This document shows positions 21,120 through 31,879 of a stretch of 64,000 nt of DNA, piece after piece. The number at the start of each line of letters is the position of its first letter. The first letter of the stretch is position 1. The stretch covers positions 12,614,937-12,678,936 of the forward strand of contig OY997640.1 in NCBI GenBank assembly GCA_963921795.1, given 5' to 3'. Under the pieces are notes generated by a model, which was not told the DNA's origin, did not search any database, and saw nothing but the letters and a program-made list of their open reading frames with translations. The DNA is from Nannobrachium achirus (taxonomy: Eukaryota; Chordata; Actinopteri; Myctophiformes; Myctophidae). The translations under genes and the position numbers were made by a program.

Positions 21120-22290
21120 TGTGGTAGTTTTGTGATTGTTTTGTGTGTAATAATGTAAACACTGTGTGATTGTGTTGTTCTATGTTTACTGTTTAGTGCT
21201 CTTAAGTGAAGTTGTTACATTCCCGTCTCTTGAGTTTGGTTTTCATGGTTCTTTTGAGTTCCTGTTTTGGGCAATTTGTTACACATTGCTATGTCATTCA
21301 TTTGACATTACGAAAATGGTAAAGAACGTGGTGGTGTATAACTATGTAACAATGTGTTAATACGTATGTATTTTATATTATTATTTTTTTCATATTAGTA
21401 CGATGTCGGGGTTGAGTTCCATTTTCGGGAAAAACAGGACACGATTTGTGATTTTGGTCATCTGCTCATAATTCTGTACTGTCCCAAACCTTCTGGGATC
21501 AAGCCTTTATTGGGAAGGTCTCACTTTCCATTAACTCAAATGATACCCTTTATTTTTTATACATATTTTGTAACTATCATTTTTTATACATATTTTGTAA
21601 CTGTATCATTACCTTAAGTATATTGTTGCTACCCTTAGCTGTATCTACTATTTATTTGTATTTGCTCTGGGTATCTTTCTGCTGTACTGCTACTGACAAC
21701 CCCCATGGGAACCATAAAGGTCTGTATATCTATCTTAATATAAATGCAAGGAATCTGTTCGACGGTTCATTCTTTCGACACGGGAGAATGTTAACCTGGT
21801 GAAATGCTAACCTGCCAATGCGGGTGAGTAGCTAACCTGCCAACGTGGGTGAATGTTAACCTCTATGCCTAAACCTAACCCAAACCCTAACCCTAACCTC
21901 AGAAACCTGCCAACGCCCATAGTTGAAAGAATGATTTCCCAGATGGTTTCAACATTTTTGAGCGGTGGTAGACCGCTCCTATACGTGGCTGTGCGTGTAT
22001 CTGTAGCCTTTTTCCTCAGCGTTTTGCCATAGCAAAATGTGTACGTAGCATCATGTTTGTCTAGTGATGTCATATGTCGTATGTCTGTAGCCTTTTGAAG
22101 ACGTTATGCAAGCACGACCACCGCTCACTTCACATTGGGTGTGATTTTTTTATGTCTATCTAAGAGCTTCAATCACTGCATGTGTAATGCCAAAAAAGCA
22201 CAAGACAGAATTACCAAGACATATTCTAAGCTGGGAGAACCAAAACGACGAATCTCAGGTGCCAGTGTCTGACCATTCCAGCCACTACAG
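21120..22290. other. Gene-free; minisatellite with telomere-like repeats
   Basis: At about 21780-21905 a degenerate array of GTTAACCTG/CTAACCTGCCAACG phrases grades into CCTAACCC units that match the vertebrate telomere hexamer. The rest is AT-rich with no recognisable gene. The last 180 bases may be the 3' untranslated region of the TOMM70 retrocopy; no poly(T) marking a retrocopy tail is evident. Confidence 0.5.
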
Positions 22291-22483
22291 CTAAGAGACC
22301 AGGCCAGAGAAACAGGTGGCTGTTAAAACACAGTTACAGTGGGAACTGATGTAGTGCAAGCGACCAGACTGGGCGCATGGGCAGAATGGCACTGCAGCAG
22401 CAGAGGAGACTGGGCACCACGTTAACCTTCCAACATCCCTGGGCTCAACTGGACCGAGGTCCCGCCAGCAGTTGGAAGACACG

Positions 22484-24145
22484 TTACTGTATTTGCGGTT
22501 TGAGCCCGTACTTCTTCTCCACCTCTCTGTGGGAGTACAACGTGTCACACAACGAGTACAAGCAGAACAGTTCCCTCTCTGATTTGGCAAAGTCAATGGC
22601 ATTGTTGAACATTTCGATTGCCTTGTCGAGATTGCCCCTCTGAAACTCAAAGCGTCCCATCGTTTCATAGGCGAATTCACACTTGTTGTCGACCTCAATG
22701 GCCTTGCTGATGAGGTCCAGACTCACGTCCAAGTCCTTCGTCCACTGCTGCTGCAGGCAGCCCTTGTGTACGTATGTCATCGCATTGTCCGGCTCCAGAA
22801 CAATGCACTTGTCATACATCTCGTCCGCTTTAGCAAACTGTAGCTGATCAATCAAGGCCTGGGCGTAAAGTCTATAAGCCTCTGCGCACTCGGGAAACCT
22901 TCCGATGACATCCTCGAAGCCGCCCATCGCCTTCTGCACTTGGTCTTGGTCGTTTACGGCAAACGCCTTCCTGTAGAGGACGAAACACTTCTGTGCCTGG
23001 GCTTGAGCACAGTCGGGTCTCAGCAGGAGGCACTGATCAAAATCTGCTATGGCATCATCCAGCTGGTCCAGCAGGAGTTTGAGCTGCCCCCGGTGGTGGT
23101 AGACGTCTCTGTTGCGCCTGTCGATTTCTACCGCCATGTTAAAGTTGTGCGTGGCGAGCAGGGGCTGTTCCTGCTGCATGTAGATGATGCCACGCTTGAT
23201 CAAAGCATTGGCGCGGAGCTTCACGTTGGTGCCCTGCATGTCGATGAGACTGTCCAAGTCAGGCAGTGCGCTGGCGGCCTTGCCACTCAGCAGGTAGAAC
23301 GTGGCACGCAGCAACATGGCCTCTGCAGTGTGTTTACCTCCGGCATCGATCTCCTTGGTGCATTCACAGATGACCTTGTCATAGTTCTCCTCCTCCATGT
23401 ACTGCTTGGCATTCAGGTAGGCAGAGCCCTCGTTGCCCTCTGATAACTCACCCTCGTCTCTCTTCTGGGAGATGACGTCATCCGTGAAGGAGCTGAAGTA
23501 TGACCTGACAAACTGAGGAGAAGGCATCATTGGCTCGCGGTTCTTGTACTTGTCCCGTGCCTTCTCTTTCGCGAGCAGCCTCAGCACCCTCTCCGCTAGA
23601 TTTATGCTCTTCTCGTTCTGGTACACCTCCAGGATGCACACGGCCGTGGCGTCTTCCAGACACTCCTGCTTCTTGTCCAGTCTCTCCAGCGCCTTGGCTC
23701 TCCTGAACAGAGCCTTGACGTAGCGCGGGTTCAGTTCCAGGGCCTGAGAGCAGTCCTGCACCACCTCCATCCACTGTGACAGCTGTTCATACGCGGCAGC
23801 TCTGTTCTGGTAAAAGGTCGACAGATCGGGCTCTCGTTCGCCTGGACAGAGGGTGATGGCCTTTGTGTAGTACCGGATGGCCTTGTCGTACTTGCCAGCC
23901 ATGAAATACTTGTTGCCCTTTTTCTTCACTTCCTGGGCCTGGTCGCTGCTGCTGTTGTCTTGGCCCTGCAAGGCGATCGTGCTGACTTCAAGAGTCGAAC
24001 TCTCTCCACTAACTGTTTTCATGCTATGCAAACAGCGAGGCCAAGGCCAAGGCCTCTCCTTGGCCTTGTAGATCCACAGGTACGCCACTCCCAGGACTAG
24101 CGGGGAACCCACCAGCAGCACCAACCGGGCACTCACGAAGGGCAT
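22484..24145 (-). CDS. Intronless TOMM70 retrogene (mitochondrial import receptor)
   Basis: A single uninterrupted frame of 553 residues, recognisably TOM70, the outer-membrane receptor that takes precursor proteins from Hsp70/Hsp90 for import into mitochondria. Residues 7-25 form an N-terminal membrane anchor followed by basic residues (YKAKERPW). TPR repeats start near residue 73 (KKKGNKYFMAGKYDKAIRYY) and continue to the C-terminus, which ends KYGLKPQIQ. The chaperone-clamp helix YVKALFRRAKALE is at 142-154, and the family phrases NREPMMPSPQF and SSFTDDVISQ follow. Vertebrate TOM70 is about 600 residues and its gene has many exons. This copy has no introns, is slightly shorter and N-terminally diverged, yet is fully open, so it looks like a retrogene under selection rather than a pseudogene. 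No poly(A) or target duplication remains. It diverges from the NAXD frame across 517 bp. Confidence 0.93.
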   Translation of the reverse strand: MPFVSARLVLLVGSPLVLGVAYLWIYKAKERPWPWPRCLHSMKTVSGESSTLEVSTIALQGQDNSSSDQAQEVKKKGNKYFMAGKYDKAIRYYTKAITLCPGEREPDLSTFYQNRAAAYEQLSQWMEVVQDCSQALELNPRYVKALFRRAKALERLDKKQECLEDATAVCILEVYQNEKSINLAERVLRLLAKEKARDKYKNREPMMPSPQFVRSYFSSFTDDVISQKRDEGELSEGNEGSAYLNAKQYMEEENYDKVICECTKEIDAGGKHTAEAMLLRATFYLLSGKAASALPDLDSLIDMQGTNVKLRANALIKRGIIYMQQEQPLLATHNFNMAVEIDRRNRDVYHHRGQLKLLLDQLDDAIADFDQCLLLRPDCAQAQAQKCFVLYRKAFAVNDQDQVQKAMGGFEDVIGRFPECAEAYRLYAQALIDQLQFAKADEMYDKCIVLEPDNAMTYVHKGCLQQQWTKDLDVSLDLISKAIEVDNKCEFAYETMGRFEFQRGNLDKAIEMFNNAIDFAKSERELFCLYSLCDTLYSHREVEKKYGLKPQIQ

Positions 24146-24662
24146 CTTAGCTAGCTTTGAAAGAGCACCTATGCTACAGAGATTTGCTGTTGGCGTCTCT
24201 GTTGCGACTTGTGTCTTCTGGAGCTCTCAGCAAGCTTGTCAGTACCATTTATCAGGGTTAACGTGTCGTGGAGGCCAGTGATATCATCAGTACAATCATG
24301 CCGTCATAATGACAACAGACATCTCCATATATAAACAATAATTGACAGCATTAATGTATGCCCATACTGAGAATGGGCTTGAAGGAACACAGGACACAGA
24401 CCTACAGATGCACTGCCGATCCTAATGTTAAAGGCTTTCTTGGAGACCGGTGATGACTTCTGTTATATGACGTCCTATTGATGAAGTCAGGCATCTCTCT
24501 CCATATGGGCATACAGTGCCAACACAACAGGAAGACACACAGAGATTCCTGGATTCCTGGATAGATTAGATAGATTAGCCTCGGTACAGATTCTTATTTT
24601 TGCTTACATTAGGAGCTTAGAGTAGAAGACGAGCACAGTACATGTTCTCAGAGTACTAACAG
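24146..24662. promoter_or_regulatory. Shared spacer between divergent retrogenes
   Basis: 517 bp between the ATGs of the TOMM70 and NAXD retrocopies, so any promoters must overlap here or lie further away. A TATA-like TATATAAA is at 24328-24335 on plus. TGACGTCC-like and CCATATGG sequences near 24470-24510 belong to the short-repeat family seen elsewhere. Directly before the NAXD ATG, TACTAACAG looks like a branch point and acceptor, so a 5' untranslated intron is possible. All of this is motif reading only. Confidence 0.4.
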
Positions 24663-25688
24663 ATGACTGACCACAGCCCAAATTGCTTCATGATCAAGAA
24701 TAATATTGCCCTATTATCAGCATTAACCCGCAATTTGAGTGCAGTCACTGATCGCCACTTCAGCTTTGGCTCTGCCGTACTTAGAGGTATGGATGACGAT
24801 ACCCTCACACTGGTGAAGGGTATAATTCCCCCGCTGACATCAAAGAAGCACAAGGGACAAGATGGAATAATCGGAATCATCGGAGGTTGCCAGGAGTACA
24901 CGGGAGCGCCATACTTTGCCGCCATCTCCGCGCTGAGAGTGGGCGCTGACCTGTCTCACGTTTTCTGCACCAGGGACGCCGCGACCGTCATCAAGTCATA
25001 CAGCCCCGAGCTCATCGTCCACCCTGTACTGGACGGCCCCTACGCAGTGGAGGAGACGGAGAAGTGGATCCCGAGACTGCACTGCCTGGTGGTGGGCCCG
25101 GGACTCGGGAGAGACGACGCAGTCCTAAAAGCAGCCCAGGAGGTCATAGAGAAGACAAAGGCCAGAGATATTCCTATAGTTATCGACGCAGACGGACTGT
25201 GGCTCGTGGCACAGCGGCCTTCTGTCATCCAGGGCTACCGGAAGGGGATCGTCACCCCTAACTTTGTGGAGTTTGTGCGGCTGTACGAGGCACTGCATCA
25301 CGGACCCATGGACAGCGACGATCGTCAGAGGAGCGCCATGAAGCTCGCCGCAGCTCTGGGAAACCTCACTGTGGTGCTAAAAGGGGAACAGGACCTGATC
25401 ACGGACGGCACCCAGGTGATGGTATGCGGTGCGGAGGGCAGCGGCAGACGGTGCGGAGGCCAAGGCGATCTTCTCTCCGGAGCCTTGGGTGTGCTCGCGC
25501 ACTGGGCCTACGCTGCGCCTGCTGGGATGTTCAACGGCGTGAATCCGTCGGTCGTCGCCGCGTTCGGGGCGTGTCGCCTTACCAGGCAGTGCAACCGCCA
25601 AGCGTTCCACCAACGTGGCCGATCTACAACCACGTCAGACATGATCCAGGAGATCGGCTTGGCCTTCAAAAAGCTCTTTGAAAGCTGA
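24663..25688 (+). CDS. Intronless NAXD retrogene (ATP-dependent NAD(P)HX dehydratase)
   Basis: A single open frame of 341 residues, clearly NAXD (formerly CARKD), a ribokinase-like enzyme that uses ATP to convert damaged NADHX/NADPHX back to NADH/NADPH. Family motifs: [20 protein letters not shown] at 62-81, GPGLGRDD at 145-152, DADGLW at 175-180, VTPNFVEF at 197-204, [13 protein letters not shown] at 261-273 with the expected catalytic Asp269, and the C-terminal RSTTTSDMI. The first 42 residues are not conserved with the proteins I know; Met43 ([16 protein letters not shown]) is a plausible alternative start giving a cytosolic form. Vertebrate NAXD genes have several exons, while this copy has none, indicating retroposition. 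All recognisable motifs are intact. No poly(A) tract or flanking duplication was seen. Confidence 0.93.
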   Translation: MTDHSPNCFMIKNNIALLSALTRNLSAVTDRHFSFGSAVLRGMDDDTLTLVKGIIPPLTSKKHKGQDGIIGIIGGCQEYTGAPYFAAISALRVGADLSHVFCTRDAATVIKSYSPELIVHPVLDGPYAVEETEKWIPRLHCLVVGPGLGRDDAVLKAAQEVIEKTKARDIPIVIDADGLWLVAQRPSVIQGYRKGIVTPNFVEFVRLYEALHHGPMDSDDRQRSAMKLAAALGNLTVVLKGEQDLITDGTQVMVCGAEGSGRRCGGQGDLLSGALGVLAHWAYAAPAGMFNGVNPSVVAAFGACRLTRQCNRQAFHQRGRSTTTSDMIQEIGLAFKKLFES

Positions 25689-25984
25689 AATTATTAATTA
25701 TAATTAATTAATTAATCAATCAATCAATCAATCCAACTCTCAAACTGTACAAACAGTTGTGTTTTCGCATAGGCCTATAGGCAACATACTGTAGGTGGCC
25801 GAGCCTAAGAAAACCAAAAGCACCGTTGAAACTATCACCCAATCAAGAGGAAGTTCTGTTCACTTTAATTTCAACTCCTCCACCTTGCCTGTTAACTCTA
25901 CCCCAATAAACATTTTTAAGCGGCTCAAACTGCTCCTACATTTCAGTACTTTGTGTGTATTTGTACGGTGTGTGTCAGCCAAAA

Positions 25985-26260
25985 AGAATTGCACAGATCT
26001 CCATACATGGAGGTCCGTGCTCATACACATAAAGTAACTGACGTCACGGACAGAACGGCCCATACAAGGAGATGTGCACATGTGTTGTGTTTTCTCAGCT
26101 CACTTCACACAAGTGTGATTTTTATTAGTACGGATCTTCATGTATTGAGATCCGTGCTCAATGCTCATACACATAAAGTAACTGACATCACTGACAGAAC
26201 GACCCATACAAGTAGATACTGTATGTTGTGTTTGCACTGCTCACTTCGCACAGGTGTGAT
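25985..26260. repeat. Two-copy short repeat with TGACGTCA (CRE-like)
   Basis: Two tandem copies of about 125 bp: CCATACATGGAGGTCCGTGC, ACATAAAGTAACTGAC, then CAGAACG and CCCATACAAG. The first carries TGACGTCA at 26039-26046, the second a mutated TGACATCA. Same family as 10.5, 18.6 and 20.5 kb. Confidence 0.7.
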
Positions 26261-26544
26261 GGTTTTTGTTTCGTCAATACTCATCGATACAATGATGATA
26301 CAAATAAACAGCATCATGCTTCTGACAGGTGCCTTTGCCTTTGGCGCGGGGTAATTGTATGGCAATCACACCTGGTAATTTGTGATTGCATTATGTGCTT
26401 ATGAAGGAAGATTACACACGCTTAGTGCTGCTGTGAATACCCGGTAATTAATCTTTAGGCGAGTGCACACAGAGCGCGACAAATTAGCATGCCATAGAGG
26501 TGAATGTTCTGTGGCTGAATATGTATGGAAGATCAGATAATCTA

Positions 26545-26686
26545 TGTTCATGGTAAATGACTGCCTTTATCCAAGGCGCTTTACAGTAATCGTGCATTAC
26601 ATTCACCCATTCACACACAGACACAATCATACGCCGATGGCCGGAGGAAACCATGTAAGGCACCAACTTGCACATTGGGAGCAATA
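26545..26686 (-). mobile_element. SINE, 3' part, split by insertion
   Basis: Matches the family of 9900-10155. It reads through CCAAGGCGCTTTACAG and GGAGGAAACCATG to GGGAGCAA, then is interrupted. The tRNA-like head resumes at 27432. Confidence 0.7.
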
Positions 26687-27431
26687 GGGTATATGCACAT
26701 ACGCCATTTTGTTCTACTTCCGGGTGTCTTTCGACTTCCTTCACAGGTGTTTCTGATGATACTAATCAAGGGTCTGTTCCATTCTGGTCAAACAGAGTCA
26801 GGGTGCTGATATTGTGAATGTTGGCTCACTGGAAACACTCTGCTACACCAGTGGGTCTCAACGTGTCCTTGAGTGGGTTCCAAACATAGAGTATATTTAT
26901 TATATTATTATATATATAATAGAGAGCGGACCATCCCCGCCCCCAGCTATCATTTCAATGCAAGTGCTCAGTGGCGTTTTGAAGCATGCAGAAGTAGCTG
27001 AATTCCAGTGCATTGTGGGTGCATTCTGGGGGAAATTGGTCTCTACCTAGAGACCAAAATGTTTGACGCCGAGACGTAATGACGTCACGAACGACGTCAA
27101 CGTCCATTGAACCCTATTGTAGACCCCAGGGGCGCGCTCTTATCCTCGTGCATGTATGTTTCACCCCGCCTGAAATTCCAACTTTGGCCAGTAGGGTGGC
27201 CGCTTCAACGTTTACAAGCCGTTCTGGGGGCTTCGTTCCAAATGTCCCCATACAGGTGTGTAACTCTGAGAATGTACAAATGGAAGCAAATGAGTTTATG
27301 GGGGTCCTTGAAATTAAAGAACCACTGTACAATAAATCAAACAGAGCCTTAATTAGTATCATCAGTAACACCTGTGAAGGAAGTCGAAAGACACCCGGAA
27401 GTAGAACAAAATGGCATATATGCATATACCC
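26687..27431. mobile_element. DNA transposon with about 80-bp TIRs inserted in a SINE
   Basis: A 745-bp element. The left end begins GGGTATATGCACATACGCCA and the right end is its near-exact inverse for about 80 bp (through CTTCCGGGTGTCTTTCGACT and CAGGTGTT). It lies inside a SINE. Superfamily is unresolved because the flanking duplication is very short (AAT or TA can be read). Open frames inside it (27079-27543 plus, 27114-27548 minus) show no transposase motif. Confidence 0.75.
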
Positions 27432-27560
27432 AATTAGGGGTTCAGCCAGCGTCTTTCTCAAGGAGACTTCGACAGTAACTCTGGGGGAGCCCGGGATCGA
27501 ACTAGGAACCCTCTGGTTCCCAAGTGGCCGCTCTATCTCCTGAGCCACTGCTGCCCCATG
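27432..27560 (-). mobile_element. SINE, tRNA-like head, split by insertion
   Basis: Continuation of the SINE at 26545. On minus it has the A-box-like TGGCTCAGGAGATAGAG and a B-box region (GGATCGAACT on plus near 27495). Confidence 0.7.
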
Positions 27561-27561
27561 G

Positions 27562-28490
27562 TCTTTACTGCTTTTTGCTTAAGTAGATTGACATTTATTC
27601 ACACATCTTTTTGACAAATACATATAATACAATATAATGTTCATACTGTATGTATTATGTATTTATTTGTCAAAAGGATTAGCAACAGATAACACAAATG
27701 GACCCTGTTACAATTCAACAATAATTGATGGTTTTATAAAGGTAGACTTTTACAAATGCTTTCTTTTTTTTCTCCGCCTTTGTTCATCCTTTCAAATAGC
27801 TTGTTTCCAGCCTTCACTTGCCTTTGTCAAATGTAAGAATGGTGTCAGATGTTTACAGGTTTCAGGAATGAAGGGAACCAGTTACTGTTTATAGAATAGT
27901 GGAGTCAATCGGACTACATTAACTGCAGCACTGCTAATCTTTTAACAATAATATTTAAAAACACCTTCTAAATGGGGACATCGGTTTACTGAAAAGGCTT
28001 TCCAGGTCATGTTAGGTTAACAACCAATTCCAAATATTTAAGACAGCAGTAAGTAAGTAGTAAGTAAGTAAAAGAAAGTAAAAGAGGGTAATGTGTTTTA
28101 ATACAGTCAATCTCACATCGGCATACAAATATCTCACGTCCACAGCCAAAACTCAATAAAAGCACTTAGGGTTCAACTAAAGAGGACTTGATTGATTAAA
28201 TGTGAGAGCAACCGAGCATTAGCACATTATAGTACAGATATTTTGCCCAGGCATCAAATCGTACAACATTCAAACACTGACAGAAGTATTTTTCCCCCTG
28301 ACAAGCAGAAATTACTTCGGTAATGCACTGTTTAATAAGAGCACTAATGTAGAGCAGCTATTGAATTCCCTGAGTCAAGTTCGGCAATAACTGCTGTATA
28401 ATCTGGGAGGAAGGGGAGGGGAGGGAAATAATTATGAGAAGAATGAGAGACTGGAGTGAGTTGGCTGCGTGTGTGCGTGCGAGCGTTTTT
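27562..28490. other. No recognisable feature
   Basis: AT-rich. A short AAGTAAGT/AAAGAAAGT array lies at about 28050-28085. The frame at 27637-27894 has no motif. Confidence 0.4.
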
Positions 28491-28495
28491 TAAGA

Positions 28496-28908
28496 CGGGG
28501 GTCTTCAACAGGGGGTCCGGGACCCGTAGGGGGTCCTCAGAGTTACTACAGGGGGTCCTCCAAATCTTCCAATCCTTTTTACATTAACACCTTGAACCCT
28601 AGTGTCCATATTCTGAGAACTGTAGCCAAAAATAGCAGATGTGCGAGGCGTTGTGAGCTTGTATATCAGCTATTTTCGGCAAAGAGGTTTGGTGTAGAGC
28701 GGAAAAAGAGCAGACTAAGTACAGAGTGCAAGGTCAAGTTTATTAGGTAATGACGGTTCAAGTGGTTAAATATCTGAAAACACAAATGACTGTGCTGTCA
28801 AACAATGAAACAAAATGTATATGGAATCTATGAAGAGGTTGTGGGGGTCCCTGCTTCATCACTCTTTCAACTAAGGGGTCCTTGGCCTGAAAACGTTGAA
28901 GACCCCTG
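28496..28908. mobile_element. hAT-type MITE with imperfect 8-bp TSD
   Basis: Ends CGGGGGTCTTCAAC / GTTGAAGACCCCTG, flanked by TTTTAAGA and TTCTAAGA (7 of 8 match). The recurrent palindrome lies inside at 28624-28680. Confidence 0.75.
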
Positions 28909-29430
28909 TTCTAAGATACATGGTTGTTTTGTGGTTACAAAAAAGAGATTCAGAGGTTAGGCCTACAGGCAGTGGTGAAAAAAAGTACTCACATTTTATA
29001 CTTAAGTAAAAGTATCAATACTGCAATGTAGAAATACTCAACAATTAAAAGTCCAGAATTCAAAATGAGTAAAAGTACCAAAGTATTGGCATCAAAATGT
29101 ACTTAAAAGTACCAAAAGTAAAAATACAAAATGTTTGAAAATAGCAGATCTACAAGCTCACAAGGTGTCACGATGCGTTATGAGCTTGTAGATCGGCTAT
29201 TTTCAAATAGCCCAGGTATAAAATAAGGCTAAAGTTGTTTGTGTATGTGTTATAATGTTATAATTTATATCTGCAAAGTAACTAGTAACTAAAGTTTTCA
29301 AATAATTGTAGTGGAGAGAAAAGTACAACATTTAGATCCGAGATGTAGTGGAGTAGAAGTAAAAATATTGTAAATTGTAAATACTCAAGTAAAGTACAAA
29401 TACCTCAAAATTGTACTTAAGTACTGGTAC

Positions 29431-30115
29431 TTAACTCATTCTGTGCGAAAACCGAATAATCTCGGTTCTTTTTTCCATTCCAATACTCATTTTTTAATCT
29501 ATTTCGCTTACCCTGAGCTGCTAGTAGCGACGTGGGTGGTCCTGGCTCCTCCACCGCTTCCCAACGAGCCATTCTACTTGTCCCGATGATTTATTCCATT
29601 GAAAATGGTTTAGAAAAAAGTTTAGAGCCCCCCCAAAAAAACGCTGTTTCAGCAAGACGTATTAAGGATTACAAGAACCGACATTTTTCGGTTCCTTTAG
29701 TAAAATGAATTAAATAATCGGAGGCATCAACGGAAGCCCCGGTCGAATTTTCCATCCAAGCACAAGGCCGCAATTCTGTTTACACGGCCCGTAATGGAAA
29801 AAAAAGGCTGCGCCACGCCGCCCACTCCAATAGAAAAACACATCTTTACAGCGGATTTTCTCCGGATTGTGTTCCGAGGCCAGCAGAAAAGTTTTTTTGG
29901 CGGCTGAATAACTTTAGATCGGTCTTCTAAAAAATTACATAGCCGATTGCTAACTGAAAGCTAACTTCCTCCGGCTCGCTAGCATAGCACTCATTCGAGT
30001 GAAAAGCCAAGCCAGTTCAGGCTGGCGACCCGGATGTGATAGTGAATGCCTACGGGAGAATGGCTGGCACTCTAGACTAGCGGCACCTAGCGGCGCCCGG
30101 CAGTTATTGTGTTAA
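29431..30115. mobile_element. TTAA-flanked dispersed element
   Basis: A 677-bp element between TTAA at 29431-29434 and 30112-30115, in the same family as 16129-16792 and 7140-7437. It has no coding capacity. Confidence 0.7.
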
Positions 30116-30140
30116 ATAAATGTACTTGGTTACTTTACAC

Positions 30141-31856
30141 TAGGGATGAGGCCGAATATTCGGCACCGAAAATTTTCGGCCGAAAATGGCTAAAAATGCA
30201 TTTTCGGTTTTCGGCTGGATAGCTTTTAAAACCGAATAGTTGAGCACCGAATAGTGTGAAGGACAGGGTCAGGGGTCCTCAATAGGCGGACCGCAGTCCA
30301 TGTCCGGACCGCGGCACATTTCTGAGAAATCTCCGCACAGTTGTATCTGACGATCGGACTGACTGTGTGTGATGTGTGTTTGTGTGTGCGTGGGTGTGTA
30401 TGTGCTGATTGTGCTCATTCGCTCAAACACATACACAGGCTCACAAGACACACCCCTACGCCAATTTGCAAGCCCACAAAGCGTAGCGGGTGCAACGTGC
30501 TGTGGGCTTGTAGATCAAAGGTTTTCCTTCCCTCCGAGTCTCCGACGCAGTCTGCTCTCCATGCTGCTCCCCCCCTCCCCTCTCCTCTCCTCTCCACACA
30601 CTCATGCCGCTCGCTGCCTTAAAAAAGTTGCTAAAACCTCTTGGAAACCATTGCTCCCACTGGATTAATAACTTAGATATCTTCTACCTTTGGCTGTTCA
30701 ATTGGAGAGGACAACAGCAACACATTAATATCCACGATGTAAGGCTCCAACTGCTTGCATTAGACGAGAAATGGTCGCGAAACTCGCGATGCGTGATCAT
30801 GCGTCTTTAACAATGTGATGTGTCGTCGCATATTATTGCCAGCTATCCTAGGCTGTGTTAGGTTAATAACTATGACTCGTTGACCCTGATTTGACTGGTC
30901 ATTTGACATAGTCAATCAGCACAGTCAGTCTGGCTTGTGCAGTACGTGTGTCAACTAACTGAATGTCAAGTAATCCTCTCCCCCTCACGCTAAGTTCCAC
31001 TTTATTTTCCATTCTGAACGACAAGCCTAATATTGCATTTATGCTCTTTAGTTTCCAATAATTAAACTATAAGCCAGTGTTTTATTGCTACACAATAAAT
31101 GTAAATAATGTAGCCTACTCTACATGCATAAATAATTATCCATTCATCCATCCATCCATCTTCAACCGCTTATCCAGCATCAGGTAGCAGGGGTAACAGT
31201 TCCAACTGAGATTTCCAAAGTTCCAAATAATAATAATAATAATTAAAATAAACAATTCTAATGATTATAATAAACATACATACATACAGTACATACTGTA
31301 TAAATGTATCCGCCTTATTTCGCCTTCGCCTTTTTTTCGGACCTGGACCTGTTTCAAAAAAATATTTCTGGACCTTCAAGATTTGTATTTGAGGACCCCT
31401 GGGCCCTAGATCATTTTGCAACATGCATTTGTTGTTGAAGGCCTGGCTGTTACAGCCCTTGTGTTTACAATAATATTTTGTTGTAGGCCTAGATCATTCT
31501 GCAGTTTTAAGCATCTTGTTCTGATGCACTTTTATCTCTGTAGGATACTACAGAAATAGTTGCACTATTTTGACTTTGTTTTATGCTAACATTGCAAAGA
31601 GAAAATATTTTATTTTGTTATGTGTGCATTCAAAAGTGAGAAATAAATGTTTTATGGAACCATATGGTGATTATTATTTAAGTTAGGGTTTGCCATAATC
31701 AGGTAGCTTTACAACAAAGGTACAGCAATGGTACAAACATTTATTATACAAAATAAATTATATACATGTATTATTCGGCTATTCGGTATTCGGTGGAATG
31801 TTTCCAGTATTCGGTATTCGGCTTCGGCCAAGAATTTTGCTTTCGGCCCATCCCTA
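30141..31856. mobile_element. hAT-type element (TAGGGATG ends) with 8-bp TSD
   Basis: Ends TAGGGATGAGGCCGAATA and its inverse ...CGGCCCATCCCTA, flanked by the perfect 8-bp repeat CTTTACAC at 30133-30140 and 31857-31864. The phrases TATTCGGTATTCGG recur at both ends. It is interrupted by the element at 30270-31401. Confidence 0.85.
30270..31401. mobile_element. Innermost inverted-repeat element (CAGGGGTCCTCAA)
   Basis: Ends CAGGGGTCCTCAA and TTTGAGGACCCCTG are inverted repeats of hAT type. No clean 8-bp duplication was found. Inside are a palindrome copy at about 30468-30522 and, at about 31140-31200, CCATCCATCCATC then CAACCGCTTATCC, a 3'-tail phrase common in fish retroelements. Confidence 0.65.
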
Positions 31857-31879
31857 CTTTACACCACTGCCTACAGGCA

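Larger units (their letters stand above)
28970..31869. mobile_element. hAT-type MITE (CAGTGGTG ends) containing three nested elements
   Basis: Outer element with CAGTGGTG...CACCACTG ends and the perfect 8-bp duplication CCTACAGG at 28962-28969 and 31870-31877. It holds the recurrent palindrome at 29134-29207, a TTAA-bounded element at 29435-30111 and a hAT-type element at 30141-31856, which itself contains another element. The MITE proper is only a few hundred bases; the rest is insertion. Confidence 0.85.

Noticed and set aside
21841-21900. True chromosome end
   Set aside because: Only a few degenerate CCTAACCC units within a minisatellite; sequence continues normally on both sides.
22940-23443. 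Plus-strand 167-aa open frame inside the TOMM70 copy
   Set aside because: Shadow frame of a GC-rich coding sequence; the minus frame has full family homology. The same holds for 25377-25613 (minus) inside NAXD.
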